The notes beneath the pieces were generated by a model. That model was not told the origin of the DNA and searched no databases. It saw nothing but the letters and a program-made list of their open reading frames with translations. Positions 6,792 through 13,803 of a DNA stretch of 16,342 nucleotides are shown piece by piece. Within the stretch, counting starts at the first letter, position 1. Each line of letters starts with the position of its first letter. Source of the DNA: an uncultured Collinsella sp. (GTDB lineage: Bacteria; Actinomycetota; Coriobacteriia; Coriobacteriales; Coriobacteriaceae); assembly GCA_900553165.1 (NCBI GenBank), contig USCN01000007.1:1-16342 (forward strand), read 5' to 3'. The position numbers and the translations under genes are program-made.

Positions 6792-6853
6792 CCACCCCTT
6801 CGACTCGAATTCTTGACGGCCTGAACAATCGTCAATATCGGTCGGAGGGGTGG
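6792..6853 (-). promoter_or_regulatory. tnpA leader hairpin sequestering the ribosome binding site
   Basis: In the tnpA mRNA, CCACCCCTCCGAC (genomic 6841-6853) pairs with GTCGAAGGGGTGG (6792-6804), 12 of 13 positions. An inner stem TTGACG/CGTCAA (6830-6835 and 6813-6818) closes the loop. The 3' arm contains the purine-rich AAGGGG just before the ATG at 6786. A further small stem GGCTTT/AAAGCC lies upstream at 6852-6865. The design matches the known IS200 mechanism of translational silencing. Confidence 0.7.
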
Positions 6854-6873
6854 CTTTGTAAAGCCGTTTGTCT

Positions 6874-6892
6874 CCACCCGCGTAGCGGGTGG
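6874..6892. repeat. IS end hairpin, tnpA 5' side
   Basis: CCACCCGC and GCGGGTGG form a perfect 8-bp stem with loop GTA. The sequence is related to the other end hairpin at 6193-6215, as expected for left-end TnpA recognition. Confidence 0.65.
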
Positions 6893-6898
6893 TTTAAA

Positions 6899-6919
6899 GC
6901 TGGCCGCTGCGCGGCCAGC
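6899..6919 (-). terminator. Terminator-like hairpin behind the PTS EIIBC gene
   Basis: Perfect 9-bp stem GCTGGCCGC/GCGGCCAGC with a 3-nt loop, 35 bp after the EIIBC stop. On the minus strand it is followed by TTTAAACC, a short T-run that runs straight into the IS end. The IS may have landed in the original U-tract. Confidence 0.6.
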
Positions 6920-6953
6920 GGACTAAAGTCTTGAGTTAAAGTGCGCAGAAAGA

Positions 6954-8396
6954 CTAGTCCACCGAGATGTTGAGTGCCTTACCGCCCTCGTCCTTCTTGG
7001 TACCGATCACCATAGCGGCGACAAGAGCCAGAACGAAAGCGACCACACCGGAGATGACAAGGCCGATAAAGCCCGTGTCGATGCCGGCAGGGTTAATAAA
7101 GCTCGGGAAACCGAGCGGGCCGGAGGCGCCGAAGGCATAGAGCTTGGCACCCATGAGGCCGGCAATGGCGCCGCCTACACCAGCGGAAATAAAGGTTGCC
7201 CACATAAGGCGCTTACGCGGCAGCAAGATGGCGTAAAGCGCAGGCTCGTTGACACCGAAAATCGAAGAGACAAGGGCGGGAATGTTGACGGCAGCATTTT
7301 CCTCGGAGTCCTTGGTTCGGATGATCATGCCAAGCACAGCGCCGGCGATGGCACAACCGCCTGCATACACGAGCGGGTTAATGAGGTCATAGCCGTAGGT
7401 TGCGACATCGAGGAACCACAGCGGGATGATACCCCAGTGCAGGCCGAACATGACGAGCAGGCTCCAGAACGTGCCGATGACGAAGCCGGCGATGGCGGGT
7501 TGGAAGTTGATGAGCATCAGAATGATCTGGGCAACGATGTTGGAGAGGACCGTCATGACCGGACCGACCACAAGCAGGCCAAGGATGCCGCAAATGAGGA
7601 GCGTCAGGATGTTGGAGAAGAACGAGCTCACAAGCGCGGGCAGCGCGTTAGAAAGGGCCTTGTGTACCTTGGAGGCAATCCAGACGATAAAGATCGCAGG
7701 CAGAATCGTCGATGAGTAATTCTGCATGATCAGCGGGATGCCAAAAATATCACCGTAGACATTGGACTCGAAGACCGTGCCGGCGCCGAGCGTGTAGAGC
7801 GGATCTCCGCCCATAAGGCCAACGAGCGTCGGGTAGACGAGGATACCACCGAGCGCCATTCCCATAACGGGCTTAAGTCCGAACTTCTTGGCCGACGTCC
7901 AGCCAATGATTAGCGGAAAGTAATAGAAGACCGAATCTCCGATTGCCGAGAGCGTCACATAGGTATTGCTGTCCTTGGCAAGCCAACCGGCAACCGTGCA
8001 GAGCGCGAGCATCGACTTGATAAAGCCACCGGCCATAAGCACGCCAAGAACCGGCTGCAGAATCTCGGAAATGATGGCGAGCAGGCGCGAGAACGGATCG
8101 CCCTTCTTGACATTGTCGCCCTCATCGATATCGAGCGCGGGCTTGGTGTCGAACCCGCCAATCTGAACAAGGTCGTTGTAGACAGCCTCGACAGTGGCAC
8201 CAATCACGACCTGATACTGTCCGCCAGCCTGGATGACGTCAACGACGCCCTTCGTCGCCTTAAGTTCATTGGTCTGGGCAAGTGATTCATCCTTGAGGTG
8301 GAAGCGGAGACGCGTAATGCAGTGGCTCACGTCTAACACATTGTCTCGACCACCGACCTTTGTGATGATTTCATCGCAAAGCTTCTGGTATTTCAT
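6954..8396 (-). CDS. PTS beta-glucoside-family EIIBC permease, no EIIA
   Basis: Sugar-transporting PTS permease of the Bgl group. The 480-residue protein begins with an EIIB domain (about 1-85) carrying phosphocysteine Cys26 in SHCITRLRF and the block GGQYQVVIG. A hydrophobic EIIC domain with several membrane spans follows (about 105-470). IFGVNEPALYAI corresponds to the substrate-site GITEP segment. BglF-like proteins of about 620 residues end in an EIIA domain; this one stops after EIIC and no EIIA gene is adjacent, so it must borrow one, possibly that at 4015-4527. ATG at 8396 has AAAGGAG six bases upstream; the open frame continues 99 codons further but without support. It follows the ceramidase-like gene after 193 bp in the same direction, which suggests it feeds those enzymes. 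The substrate is unknown. Confidence 0.9.
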   Translation of the reverse strand: MKYQKLCDEIITKVGGRDNVLDVSHCITRLRFHLKDESLAQTNELKATKGVVDVIQAGGQYQVVIGATVEAVYNDLVQIGGFDTKPALDIDEGDNVKKGDPFSRLLAIISEILQPVLGVLMAGGFIKSMLALCTVAGWLAKDSNTYVTLSAIGDSVFYYFPLIIGWTSAKKFGLKPVMGMALGGILVYPTLVGLMGGDPLYTLGAGTVFESNVYGDIFGIPLIMQNYSSTILPAIFIVWIASKVHKALSNALPALVSSFFSNILTLLICGILGLLVVGPVMTVLSNIVAQIILMLINFQPAIAGFVIGTFWSLLVMFGLHWGIIPLWFLDVATYGYDLINPLVYAGGCAIAGAVLGMIIRTKDSEENAAVNIPALVSSIFGVNEPALYAILLPRKRLMWATFISAGVGGAIAGLMGAKLYAFGASGPLGFPSFINPAGIDTGFIGLVISGVVAFVLALVAAMVIGTKKDEGGKALNISVD

Positions 8397-8589
8397 GGAA
8401 TTCTCCTTTTTCTGAGCGGGGTATAGCATCGATTTCAGGCCTCCGTAGTCGACGTGGGAGGGCAAGGAACCCGCTTCCCCCTTTGTAATCCGCGGACGCA
8501 CGTACGCCCGGGATGGGAAACGGCAGAGAAAATGGAAGATGCCGATCACATGGCAGGGAGCCTCATTGGCCCATGTCACGCAATCAGGT
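8397..8589 (-). other. 193-bp gap between the ceramidase-like gene and EIIBC
   Basis: No gene is seen. Weak pairing is possible between GGG/CCC-rich stretches near 8455-8490, but it lacks a U-run. TATACC on the minus strand (near 8419-8424) could be a -10 box without a good -35. I recognise no riboswitch or T-box. The spacing allows a separate promoter for EIIBC or differential expression within one operon. Confidence 0.4.
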
Positions 8590-9708
8590 CTACAGACGCG
8601 AATCTGCTGCGCCGAGAAGTCTCGTCGTCTGGCAGAACTTGTCACACAGACGTTCCGGTTCGCCCTGGGGAATCTGAGTACGCTCGGTCTCAAAGGAGAG
8701 GCCGTACTCGCGTGCCGGAAGGAAATACTCGAAATAGCCGTTGGTGTAACCGCAAACTATTCCCTCGACCGGGCATTCGCGCTTCATGCGAATACCCAGG
8801 TCGCTGCCGAGCTCACTCGGGAACACAAAGAGATGCAGGCCGCCCAAACTGATGACGGCACACTTAAGCGTGAGCGAAAAGTCGTCATGGGCAACGGTGT
8901 GATAGAACGTCTGAGGCTCGATGCGGTCGAGAACGACCTCGCGATCGAGCTTGATCTGGGAAATCGCCTCGGCAAGACCGGTCGAAACGCGCTCGACCTC
9001 GGGAATGCCGCGTCCCTGGCGAAAATTGCGGTCGCTACAGTCGCCAGCAGCACCGACGACCATGGCCGGATAGTAACCAAGACTCTGAGCGAGCTTTTTG
9101 CCGGTAAGACCGGCGAGTTCGCTCGTGAGCTCCGTGCAGTCGGGTCCGACGCAAGCGGAATGCACCGCCCAGTTCACAAAGCCCGCAAATGGCTTGCCTT
9201 CGGTATCGAAGAACGATACGACAATGACCTCATTGTCGGCGAGTTCACCTGGGATGATGCGGTTGTCGTAGAAACCGGTGATGACCTGCTTGCCCAAGCG
9301 ACAAATCGCGGGCTGTGCGTTGGCGCGGCACTCCTCAAAGCATTGGCAAATGGTATCGAGGAACCAGCGGTAGTAGTTCTCGTCGAATTTTCCCGTCCAC
9401 CAGCTGCGGTGGTAAGCGACGATTGAAGTATGGTCGTGCGTCGCCGAGAGCAAAACGCAGTCACGGTCGATTCCATAGCGCTCGGCGAGCATTGTCTTGA
9501 CTTCCTCGGCCATGCTTTCCTCGAACTCGAGGACATCGGCATTAAAAAGAAACACTTCACGTTCGCCTTGCTGGAAGAGGATGGCGTTGGCGAAGACGTC
9601 ATCATGGACGCCCGTCGCAGGTTCAAGACGGTTGGGAAGATTGCGGTAGCCAATCAGGTAGATGTCGCCCTGTGGGGTAATTTTGCGGCGCGCGTGTCCA
9701 ATGTTCAT
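8590..9708 (-). CDS. Neutral ceramidase N-terminal-domain-like protein A
   Basis: Probable metal-dependent amide hydrolase related to the N-terminal domain of neutral/alkaline non-lysosomal ceramidases. In the 372-residue protein, VHDDVFANAIL (34-44) matches the family IHDxxxARAL block and SATHDHTS (88-95) the zinc-site ATHTHS block. NWAVHSACVG (179-188) and GAAGDCSDR (219-227) match the later family blocks. The candidate metal ligands His91, His93 and His183 are kept. It is much shorter than secreted ceramidases (about 650-750 residues), lacks their C-terminal domain and has no signal peptide, so it should act in the cytoplasm. ATG at 9708 has AGGAG seven bases upstream, and the gap to the preceding paralogue is 18 bp. 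The true substrate is unknown; a PTS-imported N-acyl compound is an inference from context. Confidence 0.72.
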   Translation of the reverse strand: MNIGHARRKITPQGDIYLIGYRNLPNRLEPATGVHDDVFANAILFQQGEREVFLFNADVLEFEESMAEEVKTMLAERYGIDRDCVLLSATHDHTSIVAYHRSWWTGKFDENYYRWFLDTICQCFEECRANAQPAICRLGKQVITGFYDNRIIPGELADNEVIVVSFFDTEGKPFAGFVNWAVHSACVGPDCTELTSELAGLTGKKLAQSLGYYPAMVVGAAGDCSDRNFRQGRGIPEVERVSTGLAEAISQIKLDREVVLDRIEPQTFYHTVAHDDFSLTLKCAVISLGGLHLFVFPSELGSDLGIRMKRECPVEGIVCGYTNGYFEYFLPAREYGLSFETERTQIPQGEPERLCDKFCQTTRLLGAADSRL

Positions 9709-9726
9709 GCACGTTCTCCTTCTGTG

Positions 9727-10974
9727 TCACGCCGCATTCAAGGCGGCAATGATGATTTCGACGAGGCGCTCATGGGATCCGGCGGCAAAACCGGAGTTCA
9801 TAGCCTCATAGGTGATTTTTTCGTACGCGTCGGGAGCCGGTAGGTACTTCTGTCCGCCGTTGACGAGCGTGGCAAAGAACACAGAGCCGGACCGGGCGGC
9901 GCGCACAGTGGCGCCGAATGCACTCGAGACCTCGGGTTGTACGCCGACAAGCTCGACGTTTCCCAGCCGGAGCAGATAGACCCTCGTGCGCTGCTCGCCA
10001 GCGGCATGAAACTCATACGTTCGGTGCGGAGCCAAAGAGTGAAAATCGGCGCGTGTCTGAGCGGGCAGGAGAACGTCGACCGTGCGGGCATCGATGCCGG
10101 TAGCGTCATCCTCACGCGCCATGCGAGCGGCTTCGATCAAAGCATTGCCCAAGGCCTGCCCCTGCTGGTGCAGCATGCGGTATCCGTCCTCATGGGCATC
10201 GACCGTCTGCTTAACGCCGGCCGCATCGAACATGACGTTCATGGCGCGCTCCGCCGGACCTTGGTCGCCCGCGGCGCCTGGCAGCAACAGGGCAACGCCG
10301 CCCAGCTCGCGCTCGAGTGACATGGCGGCAAAACCAAAGAGGTCTCCGCTCGCCATGCGCCTCCCCTCGGAGTCGCGCGACCCGTCGAGCACGGAGGACT
10401 GAACGTCCGCCGTCGCGAGCACGGCAACATACTCGCCCCCGGCATCCCTTATGGCGAGTACGGGCATCGTGTGGTCGGCAAACCCCCTGGGATTCGAGCC
10501 CAACCACCAGCCGGCAGGCGTCTCAATGTCGCGATTAACGTTCACGGGGCATTCGCCCTCCACAGTGGCGAGCGTGGCAGAGTGAATGCCCGCAACAGCG
10601 CGCTCGACAGCCGTGCGGGCGGCAGCGACGAGCGCTGCGCGATAGCGCTCGTTGCAATTGCGGGTAGCATCGTCGGCAAGATGCCCGGAAGTGCGGACGT
10701 GAGGCATGGAAAACGTGTGGGTAGGAACCACCCAAGAATAAGCACCGCTGCAATTGGCGGCATCCTCAACAACCTCACGCAGATCGGCGAGTAGAGCCGG
10801 AGCGATCGAGGTGACCTCAAGCGAAAGGACGCAGGCGCGTCGCCCCGTCCCCTCGATGATAAGGGCACGGGCGAAGACCTCATGACGGAGTTCGTCGAAA
10901 CCGTCGAACGGCAACACGTCCCCAAGATCGATGGCCACACGAGCGGCCCCAGCCCTCATCTCTCCTTCGCCCAT
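9727..10974 (-). CDS. Neutral ceramidase N-terminal-domain-like protein B
   Basis: Divergent relative of the neighbouring ceramidase-like protein, 415 residues, no signal peptide. Recognisable blocks are HEVFARALII (31-40), VPTHTFSMPH (83-92), CPVNVNRD (142-149) and LPGAAGDQGP (231-240). The zinc-site block reads THTF where the family has THTH, so the second histidine (position 88) is lost. His92 lies four residues on and might compensate. The block that contains NWAVHS in protein A is ATADVQSS here, without the histidine. It may therefore be inactive, use a changed metal site, or act as a partner subunit of protein A. I chose ATG at 10974, which has AGGGGAG eight bases upstream; the longer frame to 11106 would overlap the amidohydrolase gene by over 100 bp. 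Confidence 0.62.
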   Translation of the reverse strand: MGEGEMRAGAARVAIDLGDVLPFDGFDELRHEVFARALIIEGTGRRACVLSLEVTSIAPALLADLREVVEDAANCSGAYSWVVPTHTFSMPHVRTSGHLADDATRNCNERYRAALVAAARTAVERAVAGIHSATLATVEGECPVNVNRDIETPAGWWLGSNPRGFADHTMPVLAIRDAGGEYVAVLATADVQSSVLDGSRDSEGRRMASGDLFGFAAMSLERELGGVALLLPGAAGDQGPAERAMNVMFDAAGVKQTVDAHEDGYRMLHQQGQALGNALIEAARMAREDDATGIDARTVDVLLPAQTRADFHSLAPHRTYEFHAAGEQRTRVYLLRLGNVELVGVQPEVSSAFGATVRAARSGSVFFATLVNGGQKYLPAPDAYEKITYEAMNSGFAAGSHERLVEIIIAALNAA

Positions 10975-11000
10975 GGCAGATACTCCCCTCTGATTGCCGC

Positions 11001-12035
11001 TCACTCGACACCGTACAGTTGCTGCGCCGTACCGCCAAGCACAAGGTCGCTGTCTGTATCGCTCAGATTTGCAGCGCGAACGCAGGCGACACCCTCGGTG
11101 AGCCACTCGCGTTTGACGGGATAGCTCGTGCCAAAAACAATATGGTCTGCACCCAGCACGTCAACCGCGCAGGCGAGGAGTGTCTTGCCCCAAGGCTGGG
11201 CATGGGACATGTCGAAATAGATGTTGTTCTCGAGGTGCCTGGAAACGGTCTCGGTATCGACCTGAAAACGGCCAGAAGCATCAGAGCGCTTGGGACCATG
11301 AGGCAGCAGCATCTCCTTGAACGCAAAGTATGCGCCGCCGAGCATGGAGTGGACCATCTTGATATTGGGATAGCGCTCAAAGAAATCACCAAAGATCTCT
11401 CGGCCGATCGCCGTAGTTTGGTCGACGCAGCGGCCATAAGAGCGGCGAAGGTTGTCGTACGCGAGAAGCGACTCGTTCTCGACCGGCACGGGAACATGGT
11501 GCACGTAAACGGTGACATGGCGTTCGTTCAGGTGCTCGAAAAAGCTCGAGAAGACCTGGTCGTCGAGATAGCGCTTGCCGTAGTGAGCGCAGAGCTGCAC
11601 GCCCGCAAAACCATCGTCGAGCCTGCGGTCGAGCTCCTCCAAATTCGCTTTGGTGCCAAAGGGCGGCACGGCGACAAGCGGAATCAGACGGCCATTTGAC
11701 GCCTTCGCGTCAGCAGCCATACCGTCGTTGAAACGCCGGCACATCTCGAGCGACATCCACTCGTGGCAGCCGGGGAGCTTGAGGATCGCCTTGTCGACCC
11801 CCGCCTCATCCATATCGGCCAAGCGCTTCTCGAGGGTGTAGTCGCCCTCAATGTAGTTAAGACCCGGAGAACCGGCGGGCATCTCGATCACGATCTGTCG
11901 TTTGCCGGCGGAATTCATGGTCAGATAGCCTTCGGTGTCATAGGCGCGGGGTACCTCGGCCAAAAACTGTTCGCAGAGCGTCTCGTCATGAAAGATGTGC
12001 TCGTCGAACCAGTAGGAATTTGCATCGATAATCAT
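11001..12035 (-). CDS. Amidohydrolase-2 family protein with altered metal site
   Basis: TIM-barrel protein of the amidohydrolase-related/ACMSD-like family, 344 residues, first gene of the putative operon. Family blocks are visible: VTVYVHHVP (174-182), MVHSMLGG (227-234, metal or substrate histidine His229) and IVFGTSYP (299-306). Two hallmark elements are changed. The N-terminal DxHxH metal motif reads DANSY (4-8), and the FGTDYP aspartate is serine (Ser304). A nearby DEH (11-13) could supply one replacement ligand. The protein may have lost metal-dependent chemistry, use another metal geometry, or bind rather than cleave. ATG at 12035 has AAAGGCGG eight bases upstream. The following ceramidase-like gene starts 26 bp after its stop. 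The substrate is unknown. Confidence 0.8.
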   Translation of the reverse strand: MIIDANSYWFDEHIFHDETLCEQFLAEVPRAYDTEGYLTMNSAGKRQIVIEMPAGSPGLNYIEGDYTLEKRLADMDEAGVDKAILKLPGCHEWMSLEMCRRFNDGMAADAKASNGRLIPLVAVPPFGTKANLEELDRRLDDGFAGVQLCAHYGKRYLDDQVFSSFFEHLNERHVTVYVHHVPVPVENESLLAYDNLRRSYGRCVDQTTAIGREIFGDFFERYPNIKMVHSMLGGAYFAFKEMLLPHGPKRSDASGRFQVDTETVSRHLENNIYFDMSHAQPWGKTLLACAVDVLGADHIVFGTSYPVKREWLTEGVACVRAANLSDTDSDLVLGGTAQQLYGVE

Positions 12036-12067
12036 TGGTTGGAACCGCCTTTCATCTTGTTGAAAAC

Positions 12068-12097
12068 ATTCTAGAAAAGCAGGTACCCGGACATCAA
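12068..12097 (-). promoter_or_regulatory. Promoter of the amidohydrolase/ceramidase-like/PTS operon
   Basis: On the minus strand TTGATG (12092-12097) and TAGAAT (12068-12073) are 18 bp apart, giving a start near 12061 and a leader of about 25 nt. Confidence 0.45.
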
Positions 12098-12133
12098 TTC
12101 CAGCTTAAGCCCACTTTATTCCATTTTGGAATA
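12097..12133. promoter_or_regulatory. ATTCCA-type palindromic operator upstream of the operon
   Basis: TATTCCA (12117-12123), spacer TTT, TGGAATA (12127-12133) is a perfect dyad. A third half-site ATTCCA lies at 12097-12102, exactly 21 bp from the first and touching the predicted -35 box. The shape resembles operators of RpiR- or LacI-type sugar regulators, but no such gene is in the window. Confidence 0.5.
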
Positions 12134-12203
12134 GAACTTACCGCTCACACGCGAACCTCGCCCGCTCAACGAGACAAGCGCTAACAGCACGGGCTTAGAC
12201 AGA

Positions 12204-12240
12204 AAACGGTCGGCCCGCATCCGTTGCGGGCCGACCGTTT
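12204..12240 (-). terminator. Strong hairpin terminator of the HTH-alaA gene
   Basis: Arms AAACGGTCGGCCCGCA (12204-12219) and TGCGGGCCGACCGTTT (12225-12240) form a perfect 16-bp stem with a 5-nt loop. It starts 21 bp after the aminotransferase stop, and on the minus strand TTTTCTGTCT follows. The A/T ends would allow it to work in both directions. Confidence 0.85.
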
Positions 12241-12261
12241 CATTACAGGCTACCTTTGCCG

Positions 12262-13782
12262 TTACGCCTGGCGGTAATGATCGAAGAAGTCGGCGAGGTC
12301 TTCGAGCGACTCTTTGAGCACTTCCATGCGCGGCAGGTACACGATGCGGAAGTGATCGGGCTCGGCCCAGTTAAAGCCGCCGCCGCGCGTGATCAGAATC
12401 TTCTTCTCGTGCAGCAGGTCGAGGGCAAACTGCTCGTCATCGGTGATGTTGAACTTCTTAACATCCATCTTGGGGAAGATGTAGAACGCCGCACGCGGCT
12501 TAACCACCGAGATGCCGTCAATCTTGCTGAGTGCCTCATACACAAAGTTGCGCTGCTCGTAGACACGGCCGCCGGGACGGATGTAGTCGTTAACGGACTG
12601 ATGGCCACCGAGTGCCGTCTGAACGATCGACTGAGCCGGCACGTTGGAGCACAGGCGCATGTTGGAGAGCATGTTGATGCCCATGATGAAGTCGCTCATG
12701 CAGCGCTGGTTGCCCGAAAGCACCATCCAGCCTATACGATAGCCCGCAATCATGTGCGACTTGGAAAGGCCACTAAAGGTAACGCAGGGCAGGTCGGGGG
12801 CGAGCGAGGCAATCGAGACGTGCTCGTAGCCGTCCATGCACAGGCGGTCGTAGATCTCATCGGCAAAAATCATCAGCTGATGCCTGCGTGCAACCTCGAC
12901 GATGCCCTCGAGCACCTCGCGCGGATAGACGGAACCCGTGGGGTTGTTGGGGTTGATGATGACGAGGGCTTTGGTCGCGCTCGTGATCTTGGACTCCATA
13001 TCCTCCAGGTCGGGATACCAATCCGCCTGCTCATCGCACAGATAGTGCACGGGATGACCACCGGCAAGTGTTGCGCACGCCGTCCAGAGCGGATAGTCGG
13101 GGCTGGGGATCAGAATCTCGTCGCCATTGTCGAGCAGCGCGTTCATCGAAAGCTGAATGAGCTCGGACACGCCGTTGCCTGTGTAGATATGCTCCATCTG
13201 AACGTTGGGCAGACCCTTGATCTGCGAATACTGCATAATCGCCTTGCGCGCGGAGAACAGGCCGCGCGAGTTGGAATAGCCTTCGCAGTCGGGCAGCTGC
13301 TGGCGCATGTCCTTGATAACCTCGTCGGGCGTGCGGAAACCGAAGGGCGCCGGGTTGCCGATATTGAGCTTGAGGATGCGCTCGCCTTCGTCCTCCATAC
13401 GGGCAGCCTCGTCGACGACGGGGCCGCGCACGTCATACAGAACGTTCTCGAGTTTGGTGGATTTGGAAAAAGTACGCATGGTGGTGCTCCTTGGAATTTG
13501 AGCTGAGGGATGGGGTTCGGGCTTGGAAACGTTGCGGGACGATGATGCCTCGCCCTGATCGGCGTCACCGGCGAGCAGCCAGGTAACATCGACCTCCAAG
13601 ATGCGGGCGAGCAGCTCTGCCACGTCGCGCCGCGGAATCGTCTTGCCGCTCACATATTGGCTCATCTGACTCTTGCCGAGTTTTTTGCCGAGCATCTCCG
13701 ATGCGCGGATTACGTCCGACTGGCGAACGTCGCGATCGGACATAGCCTGTCGCAGGCGATTACTAAACGTCTCTTGGGCCAC
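12262..13782 (-). CDS. alaA: Fused XRE helix-turn-helix / AlaA aminotransferase
   Basis: Pyridoxal-phosphate enzyme expected to interconvert alanine/2-oxoglutarate and pyruvate/glutamate, fused to a DNA-binding domain. Residues 5-70 form an XRE-type helix-turn-helix; 74-102 are a low-complexity linker. Residues 103-506 resemble E. coli AlaA closely, for example LKLNIGNPAPFGF, NPNNPTG (277-283), FADEIYD (306-312, Asp308), PLP lysine Lys341 in SGLSKS, and Arg479. Bifunctional HTH/aminotransferase proteins of this layout are known. GTG at 13782 is chosen because AAGGAGG lies five bases upstream. A second ribosome binding site, AAGGAG (13487-13492), stands seven bases before the in-frame ATG of Met102 (13477-13479), so a free aminotransferase of 405 residues could also be made. 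Four GTTCAATT sites upstream suggest self-regulation. It ends in a strong terminator and appears monocistronic. Confidence 0.93.
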   Translation of the reverse strand: MAQETFSNRLRQAMSDRDVRQSDVIRASEMLGKKLGKSQMSQYVSGKTIPRRDVAELLARILEVDVTWLLAGDADQGEASSSRNVSKPEPHPSAQIPRSTTMRTFSKSTKLENVLYDVRGPVVDEAARMEDEGERILKLNIGNPAPFGFRTPDEVIKDMRQQLPDCEGYSNSRGLFSARKAIMQYSQIKGLPNVQMEHIYTGNGVSELIQLSMNALLDNGDEILIPSPDYPLWTACATLAGGHPVHYLCDEQADWYPDLEDMESKITSATKALVIINPNNPTGSVYPREVLEGIVEVARRHQLMIFADEIYDRLCMDGYEHVSIASLAPDLPCVTFSGLSKSHMIAGYRIGWMVLSGNQRCMSDFIMGINMLSNMRLCSNVPAQSIVQTALGGHQSVNDYIRPGGRVYEQRNFVYEALSKIDGISVVKPRAAFYIFPKMDVKKFNITDDEQFALDLLHEKKILITRGGGFNWAEPDHFRIVYLPRMEVLKESLEDLADFFDHYRQA

Positions 13783-13803
13783 AGGAACCTCCTTGCTGGC
13801 AAA

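Larger units (their letters stand above)
6193..6892 (-). mobile_element. IS200-type insertion sequence, hairpin to hairpin
   Basis: A compact, roughly 700-bp element with one gene (tnpA) and no tnpB. Each end has a subterminal hairpin with the same CCACCC/GGGTGG stem: 6193-6215 on the tnpA 3' side and 6874-6892 on the 5' side. That organisation is typical of IS200/IS605-family elements, whose Y1 transposase recognises end hairpins and moves single-stranded DNA without making target duplications. The exact cleavage sites cannot be fixed without an empty-site comparison; the limits given are those of the hairpins. The element lies immediately behind the terminator-like hairpin of the PTS EIIBC gene. 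Confidence 0.8.

Noticed and set aside
8394..8693. N-terminal extension of the PTS EIIBC to 8693
   Set aside because: The extra 99 residues are not EIIB-like, overlap the preceding gene, and the ATG at 8396 has an ideal ribosome binding site.
8539..9426. Plus-strand open frame of 295 codons opposite the ceramidase-like gene
   Set aside because: Antisense shadow; the minus-strand frame has family motifs and a good ribosome binding site.
12256..13506. Plus-strand open frame of 416 codons opposite the HTH-alaA gene
   Set aside because: Antisense shadow of a well-conserved aminotransferase; no recognisable domain.
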